Source: Reichenbachiella agariperforans
GTDB lineage: Bacteria > Bacteroidota > Bacteroidia > Cytophagales > Cyclobacteriaceae
Direction of reading: 5' to 3'
Assembly: GCF_900142205.1 (NCBI RefSeq)
Contig: NZ_FRAA01000004.1
Coordinates: 62,001-126,000, forward strand
DNA length: 64,000 bases
How positions within the stretch are numbered: position 1 is the first letter of the stretch; the number at the start of each line of letters is the position of its first letter. Made by a program: the position numbers and the translations under genes. This document shows, one piece after another, positions 29,589-38,092 of the stretch. Below the pieces are notes generated by a model. That model had not been told where the DNA came from. It was given only the letters and a program-made list of their open reading frames with translations, and made no database searches.

Positions 29589-31196
29589 CTATACAGTGAG
29601 TAAAGGCAAACAGCAAATGTATTGATCCCCTACCACTCGCGCTCTAAATGTCGATACTTCGTAGTATTCATAGCTATTTTTCAAGTACTCTAACCCCAAG
29701 TGATGACTATCAGCTACGGCTCTAGGGTTATAATTATTACTAACCACGATTTGATCTTCCTTAACCTTAATTTCTATATACAATGGGTTCGTCTTGGTTA
29801 TCTCATTGTGTTTGATCGCATTTTCTACAAGAGTCTCTAATGCTAACAACGGAATGGATTTGGTCATACTCATACCTCCGTCCTCATAGAGGATCGATAC
29901 ATTGAGACTTGTGCTAAATCTTATTTTTTGAAGAAAAATGTATTGCTGCAAAAACTCCATTTCCTCCTTGACGGTGATTAAATTCCCTTGTCTGTCTTTT
30001 AATAAGTATCGGTAGACCTCTGAGAGTTTGAGTACAAATTCCTGAGACAGCTCTGGATTCGTTTCGATTAACATGATCAAAGAGTTGAGCGCATTGAAAA
30101 GAAAATGCGGATTCATTTTTCGTTTCAAGCGCCTAAGTTGTAATACAGCATTCTCTCGCTGATATTTTTCATTCATGAGCTTAAGATGTTCTTTCTCTTT
30201 TTCTGTCACTCTATTTTTGACAAACTCCCTTTTAAGCTGAAATCTGGACAAACCGAGAATCATAATAAACGTCACCAGTGTCAATAGTCCAATCCAATAA
30301 AAATAACGCTTGGTATCTAAAAGTGACTCTTCAATATTGATCTGAATCGGAAAACTAGCAACCTGAATCACATCATGTTTTCGGTTGGTCTCTATCACGC
30401 TATAATACCGCATCACCTCCAGCCCCAAATATTCTGAAACAGCCTGAATCTGAATAAACGGAAATATTCCTTTCGAACCTTCTTCATTATTCAACACATC
30501 CTGAATACTAACCTCTTCAAAATAAAATTCAATCGCCTGTCCAATGTATTTTGGATCAGGGTGCAGCATACAAATACCATCACCATTGAACAATACATTA
30601 TACCCCCCACGTGAGGAATAGTTCTGAGAATAATACTCCCAAAAACGAATTAAATCCACATCATAACCAAAAATAATCACATCCCCCTTCGTGGATTTAC
30701 CCATAATCATCTTTCGCTCCAATGTCGAAGAATCAGTCCGTACGATCTTGTTGATAGTACTCTCCATCGTCAGCGCCATCAACGCTTCTGCTTCCAAAGC
30801 AATACCTGCCCATTCTTCAGCACCTAGTATCCTAGACGAAAATTTATCGATCAACTCGCCTTTTTGGAACACCATTACCCAACTATTGACAATCTTTTCA
30901 TTGGTCAATGTTAGCTCACTGATCAAGCCTAACCTAGAAACCAGTTGATCAGACGAAAGGCCATTACTAAAAGTATTTTCTACGTCTGTCATGTACAAGT
31001 CCAATGCATTGATCTCAAATGACAAGGCATTTTGCTGAGCAACGTGTTTTTCACGAATTACCTCTACTACCAATTCCTCAGTGACATCTGTAATTTTGGA
31101 CGTAATCAACCCGATAATTACAAAAAACAACCCTACCAAAAATATACTGATATAAAAGTAGTGCTGATGCCTTTTGATATTTAGCAAAAATCCCAT
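29589..31196 (-). CDS. LytS-type sensor histidine kinase with extracytoplasmic sensor
   Basis: About 535 residues from the ATG at 31196; an ATG two codons earlier is possible. One TM near the N-terminus (YFYISIFLVGLFFVIIGLI) and another near residues 292-315 (YFYWIGLLTLVTFIMILGL) enclose a periplasmic domain of roughly 260 residues; 'NGDGICMLHPDPKYIGQ' in it resembles a Cache-type sensor. The cytoplasmic part is a His_kinase domain of the LytS/YehU type: NPHFLFNALNSL, with the phospho-acceptor His near 362, then an ATP-binding N box ETLVENAIKHN. It pairs with the LytTR regulator gene 44 bp upstream. Both lie just ahead of the protease-SusCD operon, which they probably control. Confidence 0.92.
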   Translation of the reverse strand: MGFLLNIKRHQHYFYISIFLVGLFFVIIGLITSKITDVTEELVVEVIREKHVAQQNALSFEINALDLYMTDVENTFSNGLSSDQLVSRLGLISELTLTNEKIVNSWVMVFQKGELIDKFSSRILGAEEWAGIALEAEALMALTMESTINKIVRTDSSTLERKMIMGKSTKGDVIIFGYDVDLIRFWEYYSQNYSSRGGYNVLFNGDGICMLHPDPKYIGQAIEFYFEEVSIQDVLNNEEGSKGIFPFIQIQAVSEYLGLEVMRYYSVIETNRKHDVIQVASFPIQINIEESLLDTKRYFYWIGLLTLVTFIMILGLSRFQLKREFVKNRVTEKEKEHLKLMNEKYQRENAVLQLRRLKRKMNPHFLFNALNSLIMLIETNPELSQEFVLKLSEVYRYLLKDRQGNLITVKEEMEFLQQYIFLQKIRFSTSLNVSILYEDGGMSMTKSIPLLALETLVENAIKHNEITKTNPLYIEIKVKEDQIVVSNNYNPRAVADSHHLGLEYLKNSYEYYEVSTFRARVVGDQYICCLPLLTV

Positions 31197-31246
31197 TTGC
31201 ATTTTCTAATACTCCAATTTATCGTTCTCAAACCTCCAGACACGAT

Positions 31247-32020
31247 TTATTCTACGCCGTTCAACCAATTTTTAAATGCTCCTACATTCTTTGCGCTTAC
31301 CAATATTAACTCCTCGGAAAGAGCTCCTATTCCTAGTTCAACATTAATTCTATTCTTGCTGAATTTAGATAAAGTCTTGATCGCGGCATGACTCACGATA
31401 TATTTTCGGTTGACTTTGAAGAAATCTTCAGGGTCTAGTTTAAGCGCTAAATTAGAAATCGTATCCTCATATAAGTAACTATCTCCCTCTTTTGTATAAA
31501 GATACAGGTACTTGTCATCCGCCATAAAACACCCTATATCACTACTCTTTAGCGAAATCAATTGATCACCTCTAGTGACTAAAAAACGCTCTTGGCTCTT
31601 CTTAGGCGCTTGTCCCTTAAACTCCTTAAGTAGCATTTCAATCTTGTCACCCTGTTCGCTACCTGTAGCATTCAAACCGGTATACTTTTCCAATGCAGAA
31701 TTGAGCTTTTCACGGTTGTATGGTTTCAGTAAATAATCAATCGCAAAATACTCAAAAGACTGAATGGCATACTTATCAAAAGCCGTTGTAAATATGATCG
31801 GGGTTTTAATATCCAAAGAATCGAATATTTCAAAACTCATCCCGTCACCCAAGTGTATATCACTAAATATTAAATCACAACTGTTGTGTTGAAACCACTC
31901 AAAAGCCTGCATTTTGCTATCCAAAATCGCGATGACTTCTAGATCATAAGGACTCTTGAGCAATAATTTCTCTAAAAATTCAGACGCTAAATCTTCGTCT
32001 TCTATGATTACTACTTTCAT
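31247..32020 (-). CDS. LytTR-family response regulator
   Basis: 257 residues. The receiver domain (1-120) has the acidic pocket IIEDED (residues 5-10), phospho-acceptor Asp54 in 'LIFSDIHLGDG' and a Lys in 'YLLKPYNREKL'. The C-terminal LytTR DNA-binding domain (about 150-250) has the pattern 'RFLVTRGDQLISLKSSDIGC' ... FFKVNRKYIVSHAAI. It lies 50 bp upstream of its cognate LytS-type kinase gene on the same strand and starts the regulatory pair. LytTR proteins bind paired direct repeats; I did not find a good pair upstream of either this gene or the protease. Confidence 0.93.
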   Translation of the reverse strand: MKVVIIEDEDLASEFLEKLLLKSPYDLEVIAILDSKMQAFEWFQHNSCDLIFSDIHLGDGMSFEIFDSLDIKTPIIFTTAFDKYAIQSFEYFAIDYLLKPYNREKLNSALEKYTGLNATGSEQGDKIEMLLKEFKGQAPKKSQERFLVTRGDQLISLKSSDIGCFMADDKYLYLYTKEGDSYLYEDTISNLALKLDPEDFFKVNRKYIVSHAAIKTLSKFSKNRINVELGIGALSEELILVSAKNVGAFKNWLNGVE

Positions 32021-32148
32021 AAAGAAATAACTAAATCTTTAATGTCAAACGTTATTAATCTCTATTCATTTCCTCGTCAAGGAACTACCTTAAAAAAAAG
32101 CGGTTCTCTTATCAAAAGGCAACCTCATGTCCGAAAAATCATATCCTA

Positions 32149-33066
32149 TTAATCCTCTCGATACTTCTCTATCAATGCTTTGGTCATTTTGATCCCTTCG
32201 TACTCAGAGACTCCATCTCCCTCGAACTCCACACCAATATATCCGTCAAAATCGCTGGTATTGATCAGGTCAAACATGCGCTGATAGTCTGTCTCAGCAC
32301 ATTCGCCCTGCTCATCAAAAGCAAATGTTTTGGCACTGATCCCAAAACTGTAGGGCAACAAATCCTTCACACCTTGGTATTTGTCATAGTCTGCAAAATT
32401 GCCAAAATCAGGTAATGCACCTACATTAGGGTGATTAGCCGTTGCTAGCGCATGGGCTAATCTCGCCCCATCACTAGAAAACGAGTTCATGTTCCACGAG
32501 CCATCCGGCATGCTGATGCCATGATTCTCTATGATCACCATCAGCTCCTTTTCCTTAGCAACATCTCCCAGTTCTCTCAGTGACTTCACCAAAGCAGCCG
32601 TCACCGCCTCATCCGACCCAAAGCCATTGCCATTGACACGAATAGACAAACATCCCAAAAACTGTGCAGCCTCCAGCCACTTGATATGATTCTGCACTGC
32701 GGTTTGGCGGGACACTTCTGTCGTATCCCCTAGATTTCCCTCATGATCGACCATGATCATCGTACTCTTCACTCCATAATGTTCACAGCTATCTTTGAGC
32801 TGCTGCAAGTATGCCATATCAAAATTATTGTCAGGAAACAACTGCGACACATACTCCACAGCATAGATCCCAAACTCCTCTGCCGTTACTCTCGGAAAGT
32901 CCAGATTATCCATCTCTCCACTTTTGATCGCACGGTGCAGCGACCATTCGGCTAGTGATATTTTCATCTTACTCATTTCTACAGTTTCTTCATTTTTCTG
33001 TGCTGACTGACAGGCTACTCCTCCTACTACAAGGCAAGCCACAGCGATCATATTCATCAATTTCAT
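32149..33066 (-). CDS. Lipoprotein with sugar phosphate isomerase/epimerase-like TIM barrel
   Basis: 305 residues with signal MKLMNMIAVACLVVGGVAC (lipobox Cys 19), so membrane-anchored outside the cytoplasm. The mature part is an AP-endonuclease-2/xylose-isomerase-like TIM barrel: SLAEWSLHRAI at its start, conserved metal-ligand regions 'LMVIIENHG' (Glu/His), 'VGALPDFGNF' (Asp) and the C-terminal 'DGYIGVEFEGDG' (Glu). This family isomerises or epimerises sugars. Lipid-anchored versions are frequent near Bacteroidota polysaccharide loci. The substrate is unknown. It stands between the LytTR pair and purA. Confidence 0.82.
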   Translation of the reverse strand: MKLMNMIAVACLVVGGVACQSAQKNEETVEMSKMKISLAEWSLHRAIKSGEMDNLDFPRVTAEEFGIYAVEYVSQLFPDNNFDMAYLQQLKDSCEHYGVKSTMIMVDHEGNLGDTTEVSRQTAVQNHIKWLEAAQFLGCLSIRVNGNGFGSDEAVTAALVKSLRELGDVAKEKELMVIIENHGISMPDGSWNMNSFSSDGARLAHALATANHPNVGALPDFGNFADYDKYQGVKDLLPYSFGISAKTFAFDEQGECAETDYQRMFDLINTSDFDGYIGVEFEGDGVSEYEGIKMTKALIEKYRED

Positions 33067-33225
33067 TATGCTTTTGTTTTATTATCCAATAGACTCGCAG
33101 TATTCTGCTTGTCCCATGTAGATGTTAGTAATTAGTAAGTCAAAACTATCACCTTCATTGCACACCTACCCTAGACATTCTGACCAATACCGAAGGATAA
33201 TCGCTACAAAGTTCACTTCCGTGAA

Positions 33226-33259
33226 AACAAAAAAAACCTCGGCATCATAGCCGAGGTTT
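33226..33259 (-). terminator. Rho-independent terminator of purA
   Basis: On the minus strand a perfect 10-bp stem, AAACCTCGGC with GCCGAGGTTT around a 6-base loop, followed by a T-rich run. It begins 24 bp past the purA stop and closes the rsh-fur-STAS-purA unit. Confidence 0.92.
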
Positions 33260-33283
33260 CAATTCTCTAAAGTGTCACAGCAC

Positions 33284-34552
33284 TTATTTGATCAATGTCT
33301 GATCTCTATCTGGCCCTACTGATACGATATCGATCGGCAAACCTACTGCCTTCTCTATATACTCCACGTAGCGCTTGACCGTATCAGGCAAGCCATCGTA
33401 GCTAGAGACACCTGTCAAATCTTCACTCCAGCCTGACAATGTCTCATACACTGGTGAGAAAGTATCGTCAGATAGATCATGTGGTATCTGATCCGTCACG
33501 CTACCATCTTTGCTTTTATACTGAGTACAGATTTTAATCTCTTCAAACCCTGTCAATACGTCGGCCTTCATCATATAAAGGCGTGTTGCTCCATTGACCA
33601 TGATCGCATATTTCAATGCAGGCAGATCCAACCATCCACATCTACGTGGACGTCCTGTCGTAGCACCAAATTCTCCACCGTTCGTACGCAGTGTCTCTCC
33701 CGTCTCATCGTGTAGTTCGGTAGGGAATGGACCGCTACCTACTCTCGTACAGTATGCCTTGAACACTCCAAATATCTCACCGATACGGTTGACAGCCACA
33801 CCCAGTCCTGTACATGCTGCAGCAGTCGTAGTGTTGGAGCTCGTCACAAATGGGTAGCTCCCAAAGTCAATATCGAGCATTGATCCCTGCGCTCCTTCTG
33901 CCAAGATTTTATCCCCAGCATCCAAATGACCATTGAGCATATACTCACTATCGATCAAGTCGAAGGTTTTGAGGAACTCAATGCCCTTGAAAAAGGCATC
34001 CTCTAGTTCTGTCAGGTCAAATTCAAAATCGTATTTGCTAAGAATTTCCAAGTGTCTCTTTTTAGACACCTCATACTTATCCATGAAATCAGCTCCCAGT
34101 GTATCACCTGCTCTGAGTCCATTTCTAGAGATCTTATCTTCATAGGTTGGACCGATCCCCTTGAGGGTCGAACCTATTTTCTTCGCTCCTTTGGCGTTTT
34201 CATACGCCGCATCTAGTATCCTATGTGTCGGTAGAATGAGTTGCGCTTTTTTAGATATTTTTAGTTTGCTTGGATTGTAGTTCTCGAACTTTTCCAAAGC
34301 AAGGATTTCCTTTTGGAAGATAGCAGGATCTAGCACCACTCCATTTCCAATTACATTAAGTGATCCTTCGTGAAAAATACCAGACGGAATCTGGTGCAAT
34401 ACGTGTTTGGTATCTCCAAACTTCAACGTATGACCCGCATTAGGTCCACCCTGAAAACGGGCAATCACATTATACTTGGGCGTCAAATAATCAACAATTT
34501 TCCCTTTTCCTTCATCTCCCCACTGGAGTCCTAGCAATACATCTACAGACAT
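33284..34552 (-). CDS. purA: Adenylosuccinate synthetase
   Basis: 422 residues, the usual length. It catalyses IMP + Asp + GTP to adenylosuccinate, the first step from IMP to AMP. Motifs: 'GLQWGDEGKGKIVDYL' P-loop at residues about 7-22, 'QGGPNAGHTL' with the active-site His, 'KGIGPTYEDKISRNGLRAGD', and 'TTGRPRRCGWLDL'. It starts 7 bp after the STAS stop and is the last gene of the rsh-fur-STAS-purA group. In other bacteria PurA is inhibited by ppGpp, which makes its position downstream of the (p)ppGpp enzyme notable. Confidence 0.98.
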   Translation of the reverse strand: MSVDVLLGLQWGDEGKGKIVDYLTPKYNVIARFQGGPNAGHTLKFGDTKHVLHQIPSGIFHEGSLNVIGNGVVLDPAIFQKEILALEKFENYNPSKLKISKKAQLILPTHRILDAAYENAKGAKKIGSTLKGIGPTYEDKISRNGLRAGDTLGADFMDKYEVSKKRHLEILSKYDFEFDLTELEDAFFKGIEFLKTFDLIDSEYMLNGHLDAGDKILAEGAQGSMLDIDFGSYPFVTSSNTTTAAACTGLGVAVNRIGEIFGVFKAYCTRVGSGPFPTELHDETGETLRTNGGEFGATTGRPRRCGWLDLPALKYAIMVNGATRLYMMKADVLTGFEEIKICTQYKSKDGSVTDQIPHDLSDDTFSPVYETLSGWSEDLTGVSSYDGLPDTVKRYVEYIEKAVGLPIDIVSVGPDRDQTLIK

Positions 34553-34559
34553 GCTTCTT

Positions 34560-34901
34560 TTATTTATTCAGTTCTTCTTTCGCTTGATCGAGGTTATCAG
34601 CGATCGCAAAAATCGCATTGAGTTTAGTGATAACCAATAATTTTTTAACATGATCAGAAGGGTTAATGAGTACGACCTCTCCACCATTGTTTCTAAACTT
34701 GGTCAAAATCGTAATCAATACGCCTATACCACTACTGTTGATATACCGTACATCGGTGATATCTATAGCGCATTTCGTAATGTTGTTGTTCAGGGTATCG
34801 TTGACTTGCGCGATGATTTCTGGGCCATTCTCTTCACCAATCAGGTCACCCTCAAATTGAATGATAGTCAAATCATTCTCTTGCTTGAAATTAAAAGTCA
34901 T
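34560..34901 (-). CDS. STAS-domain anti-sigma-factor antagonist-like protein
   Basis: 113 residues, a single STAS domain. The phosphorylatable site is 'YINSSGIGVL' with Ser56-Ser57, as in SpoIIAA/RsbV-like antagonists, preceded by AIDITD. These bind a partner-switching kinase or anti-sigma factor, but no such kinase is adjacent here. It sits 14 bp downstream of the Fur-like gene and 7 bp upstream of purA, inside the same operon. Function in this context is unknown. Confidence 0.85.
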   Translation of the reverse strand: MTFNFKQENDLTIIQFEGDLIGEENGPEIIAQVNDTLNNNITKCAIDITDVRYINSSGIGVLITILTKFRNNGGEVVLINPSDHVKKLLVITKLNAIFAIADNLDQAKEELNK

Positions 34902-34915
34902 TTCGTGTGAATTAA

Positions 34916-35389
34916 TTATTGAATCTTGTCCTTTTTGCTCTTTGCGAAAAAATACAACGAATGATGGGTAATATCTATCTCAAACATCTCCTCTAGAGTT
35001 CGTTTGATATTTTGTATCCTCGGATCGCAAAACTCTAGCACTTCACCTGTCCCTTCCATCAGGATATGGTCATGCTGCTTAAAGCCGTAAGACTTCTCAT
35101 ACTGAGCCAGATTCTGTCCAAACTGATGCTTAGTCACAAGATCACACTCTACCAATAGATCCAAAGAATTATACACTGTCGCGCGACTGACGCGATAGTT
35201 TTTATTCTTCATACTGATATAGAGCGTCTCTACATCGAAGTGTCCAGACTTACTATAGATTTCTTCCAAAATCGCGTAGCGTTCTGGAGTTTTTCGCAAT
35301 GATTTATTTTCCAAAAACTTAGTAAAGATGTTTTTCACCTCTTCATAAATCTTTGACCGTAACTCTGTATGTCCTTCTGTTTGGCTCAA
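34916..35389 (-). CDS. Fur-family metalloregulator
   Basis: 157 residues. The winged helix spans about 15-90 ('[20 protein letters not shown]' ... '[20 protein letters not shown]'). The regulatory metal site motif is '[20 protein letters not shown]' (H106, H108), with further His at 142-143. The two CxxC pairs that hold the structural zinc in many Fur proteins are absent; Met/Thr occupy the first pair and only C121 remains. So this is a Fur-like protein of the non-structural-zinc type, and whether it responds to iron, zinc or peroxide is unclear. It lies 59 bp downstream of the RelA/SpoT gene and 14 bp upstream of the STAS gene. Confidence 0.9.
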   Translation of the reverse strand: MSQTEGHTELRSKIYEEVKNIFTKFLENKSLRKTPERYAILEEIYSKSGHFDVETLYISMKNKNYRVSRATVYNSLDLLVECDLVTKHQFGQNLAQYEKSYGFKQHDHILMEGTGEVLEFCDPRIQNIKRTLEEMFEIDITHHSLYFFAKSKKDKIQ

Positions 35390-35448
35390 TTTTTTAACTC
35401 TATCTGTGTTTTTGACTTTCAGCGTGCAAATATAGCTTTTTATCGAAA

Positions 35449-37671
35449 CTAATCTTCATATAAATCAAAGCGGTATGCTCTCTCTATTCCATTGATGCTT
35501 CCCAGCTTGTCTATCATCGTTTCGAGATGCGAAGTATCATCTACATATACCATCACACTCCCCTCGAATATCCCGTTGTCCGTATCAATACTCATCGATC
35601 TCATATTGACCTTCAGGTCGTTGGATATAATCTGTGTGATGTCATTGATCATACCAAGTCGATCCGTCCCTACTACTTTGATTCCTGCTAAGAAGGCGAT
35701 CTCCTGCTGAGAAGTCCACTTGGCCTTGATGATCCGATACCCATAGTTAGACATGAGTTCGGTTGCATTAGGGCAGCTTGTGCGATGAATCTTGATCCCA
35801 TCACTCACGGTTACAAATCCAAAAACGTCATCGCCGGGAATAGGTTTGCAACAGTTGGCAAACTTATAGTCTACCATATCCATATCCTCACCCAGAATCA
35901 ATGGATTATCATTAGCCTCCTTGGCTTTTTTGGTAGCGTGAGCTACTTCATTCGGTTGATCGCTGTGTTTTCGCTTGTGCTTTTTCTCCTCTTTGACATC
36001 ACTGATTTTCTTAATCTCTTTCGGATCGATCTTCCCTTTACCAACCTCGTAAAAAAAATCCAGTGGAGATTCAGAACCAAAGTATGCAATCATTCGGTTG
36101 ATGGTATCATTGTTCAGATCGAGTTTGATCTGCTTCAACTTCCGAAGCACTATTTCTTTGCCCTCTGATGCCGCTTTTTTCTTTTCCTCCTTGAGATAGT
36201 CTTTGATACTCGCAATCGCCTTGGAGGTGATGACATACTTGAGCCAGCCTTCATTCGGACGCTGTTTAGAAGAGGTCAGTATTTCTACCTGATCACCATT
36301 TTTAATTTTGGTATTGAGTGAAACAAGCTTTTTATTGATCTTGGCACCAATACAACAACCTCCCACTTCTGTATGAATATCAAAAGCAAAATCCAAAGCA
36401 CAAGAGCCATTCGGTAGCGTGATCAATTTACCCTTTGGTGTAAAGGCATAAACCTCCTCTTGGAACAGATTCGATCTAAAGTCATCTACAAATTCGATCG
36501 CTGAAATGTCATTCTGCTCCAGAGACTCTCGTACACTAGCGATCCACAGGTCTAACGAAGACTCTCCGCTAGACGCTCCGTCCTTGTACTTCCAGTGGGC
36601 GGCATACCCCTTCTCTGCGATATCATCCATACGCCGGGTTCTAATCTGCACCTCTACCCATTGACCTTTGTTGGTCATTACGGTCGTGTGCAAGGACTCG
36701 TAACTATTGGCTTTAGGGATGCTAATCCAGTCTCTTAACCTGTCTGGGTTGGGCGTATAGTTATCCGTCACGATAGAGTAGACGTGCCAACAAGCCGCCT
36801 TTTCGTTCTCCTCCTCTACATCTATAATGATACGAATCGCAAACAAATCGTACACTTCCTCAAAAGGCACATTTTGCTTCTTCATCTTAGTAGCAATCGA
36901 ATAGATCGATTTGGGCCTCCCTTTTATTTCTACTTTATACCCTTGTTCGTTGATCGTCTTCTGAACCGGTCGGATAAAATTGCGAATGAAGCGGCTTCTC
37001 TCCTCCTTCGTGTCGTTGATCTTTTTTGCGATATAGTTGTATTCGTCCGCTTCGCGGTACTTCATAGAGAGGTCTTCAAGCTCAGTCTTGATCGCATACA
37101 AACCTAATCGGTGCGCCAGCGGTGCATAGAGGTAAAAAGTCTCCGAAGCGATCTTGAGTTGCTTGTGTCGCTGCATACTCTCTAGGGTACGCATATTATG
37201 AAGTCTATCAGCTAGTTTGATCAGAATGACGCGGGTATCCTTAGACAAGGTCAAGAGCATTTTTCTAAAATTCTCTGCCTGCTCTGACATGCTCTCTCCT
37301 GGCACGCCAGAGATTTTGGTCAACCCATCGATAATACGCATGACCTTGACACCAAACTCACGCTCCACGTCTCCAAGTGACCAGTCAGTATCTTCCACGA
37401 CATCATGCAGTAGCGCAGACACAATGGACGTAGTACCTAGCCCGATCTCTGCCACACAGATGTAGGCGACTTCTATCGGGTGATAGATATAGGGTTCTCC
37501 CGTTTTTCGACGCATATCCTTGTGCGCCTCTGCTGCAGTAAAAAAGGCCTTTCGAATAATCTTAGCGTCATCATCCTTTAGAAAGGGTTTGGCTCGTCTA
37601 AGCAGCCTCCTATACCGTCTGAGTATCTCTTTTTTCTCTTCTTCTACATCTACAACAAATGCATCTCCCAT
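35449..37671 (-). CDS. rsh: Bifunctional (p)ppGpp synthetase/hydrolase (RelA/SpoT homologue)
   Basis: 740 residues, full length. An N-terminal HD hydrolase has its metal ligands present (H64; HD at 89-90; ED at 93-94 in '[11 protein letters not shown]'). It is followed by a (p)ppGpp synthetase domain ('[20 protein letters not shown]', '[10 protein letters not shown]', '[10 protein letters not shown]'), a TGS domain ('[16 protein letters not shown]'), a helical region and a C-terminal ACT domain. With an intact HD site it should both make and degrade the alarmone. It heads the rsh-fur-STAS-purA unit. The start is 258 bp from tRNA-Leu on the other strand. Confidence 0.96.
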   Translation of the reverse strand: MGDAFVVDVEEEKKEILRRYRRLLRRAKPFLKDDDAKIIRKAFFTAAEAHKDMRRKTGEPYIYHPIEVAYICVAEIGLGTTSIVSALLHDVVEDTDWSLGDVEREFGVKVMRIIDGLTKISGVPGESMSEQAENFRKMLLTLSKDTRVILIKLADRLHNMRTLESMQRHKQLKIASETFYLYAPLAHRLGLYAIKTELEDLSMKYREADEYNYIAKKINDTKEERSRFIRNFIRPVQKTINEQGYKVEIKGRPKSIYSIATKMKKQNVPFEEVYDLFAIRIIIDVEEENEKAACWHVYSIVTDNYTPNPDRLRDWISIPKANSYESLHTTVMTNKGQWVEVQIRTRRMDDIAEKGYAAHWKYKDGASSGESSLDLWIASVRESLEQNDISAIEFVDDFRSNLFQEEVYAFTPKGKLITLPNGSCALDFAFDIHTEVGGCCIGAKINKKLVSLNTKIKNGDQVEILTSSKQRPNEGWLKYVITSKAIASIKDYLKEEKKKAASEGKEIVLRKLKQIKLDLNNDTINRMIAYFGSESPLDFFYEVGKGKIDPKEIKKISDVKEEKKHKRKHSDQPNEVAHATKKAKEANDNPLILGEDMDMVDYKFANCCKPIPGDDVFGFVTVSDGIKIHRTSCPNATELMSNYGYRIIKAKWTSQQEIAFLAGIKVVGTDRLGMINDITQIISNDLKVNMRSMSIDTDNGIFEGSVMVYVDDTSHLETMIDKLGSINGIERAYRFDLYED

Positions 37672-37710
37672 TCGAATTCCTTAGCTAAAACCTGTAAAAA
37701 GACTGATCTA

Positions 37711-37739
37711 CAAAGATCAGAATTAGCACCTGAAAACAA
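37711..37739 (-). promoter_or_regulatory. Candidate promoter of rsh
   Basis: On the minus strand, TTG (37739-37737), an 18-bp spacer and GATCTTTG (37718-37711), one base off TAnnTTTG. The leader would be about 33 nt. The -7 box lies inside an inverted repeat, CTGATC-tacaaa-GATCAG (37703-37720), with five A at 37696-37700, which reads as a hairpin with a T-tract on the minus strand. It could be an operator or an attenuator. Confidence 0.35.
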
Positions 37740-37774
37740 TTATTAAATTCTTTAAAATATTTACAAGATTGATG

Positions 37775-37804
37775 TTGCTTAATTCAATTTCTACACTAGC
37801 TTTG
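37775..37804 (+). promoter_or_regulatory. Bacteroidota promoter upstream of tRNA-Leu
   Basis: TTG at 37775-37777, a spacer of exactly 19 bp, and TAGCTTTG at 37797-37804, matching the TTG-N19-TAnnTTTG consensus. It would give a leader of about 120 nt before the tRNA, which contains a perfect 8-bp inverted repeat, ACATTAAT-aaag-ATTAATGT, at 37863-37882. Confidence 0.65.
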
Positions 37805-37862
37805 CACTTCCAAATTTTTCAGTCACGAGAATGTGTTGAAAATGACAGAATCGCCGAAAGGC

Positions 37863-37882
37863 ACATTAATAAAGATTAATGT
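37863..37882. repeat. Inverted repeat in the tRNA-Leu leader
   Basis: ACATTAAT-aaag-ATTAATGT, eight perfect A+T-rich pairs. It lies between the consensus promoter and the tRNA gene, about 50 bp before the mature 5' end. No T-run follows, so it is not a terminator; it may be an RNA-processing hairpin or a binding site. Confidence 0.35.
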
Positions 37883-37929
37883 TGATAATTTCAGATCTAA
37901 AATTTTCGAAAGACATTCAAAAACATCAT

Positions 37930-38011
37930 GCGGATGTGGCGAAATTGGTAGACGCACTAGACTTAGGATCTAGCGCCGCGAGGCATGGGGGTTCGAGTCC
38001 CTCCATCCGCA
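37930..38011 (+). tRNA. tRNA-Leu (anticodon UAG)
   Basis: Starts GCGGATG and ends CATCCGC plus discriminator A, giving a full acceptor stem. The anticodon stem CTAGA/TCTAG encloses the loop CTTAGGA with anticodon TAG (37964-37966), reading CUA and other CUN leucine codons. The long variable arm expected of a class II tRNA is present, and the T arm reads GGTTCGAGTCC-like. CCA is not encoded. A 38-residue extension of the trigger-factor frame overlaps the 3' part of this tRNA and is not real coding. A hairpin terminator follows 11 bp downstream. Confidence 0.95.
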
Positions 38012-38022
38012 CAACACAATCA

Positions 38023-38056
38023 CCCTCTACCTGACTATCAGGCTAGAGGGTTTTTT
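38023..38056 (+). terminator. Rho-independent terminator of tRNA-Leu
   Basis: CCCTCTACCTGA (38023-38034) pairs with TCAGG-c-TAGAGGG (38038-38050) with one bulged base, followed by six T. It sits between the tRNA and the trigger-factor start, so the trigger factor needs its own promoter or read-through. Confidence 0.85.
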
Positions 38057-38092
38057 AATTTTGACAACTTAGTACATAAAAACATCACGGTT

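Noticed and set aside
37985-38092. Extension of the trigger-factor frame upstream
   Set aside because: It lies inside tRNA-Leu and its terminator and does not match the family; the TTG at 38093 is the better start.
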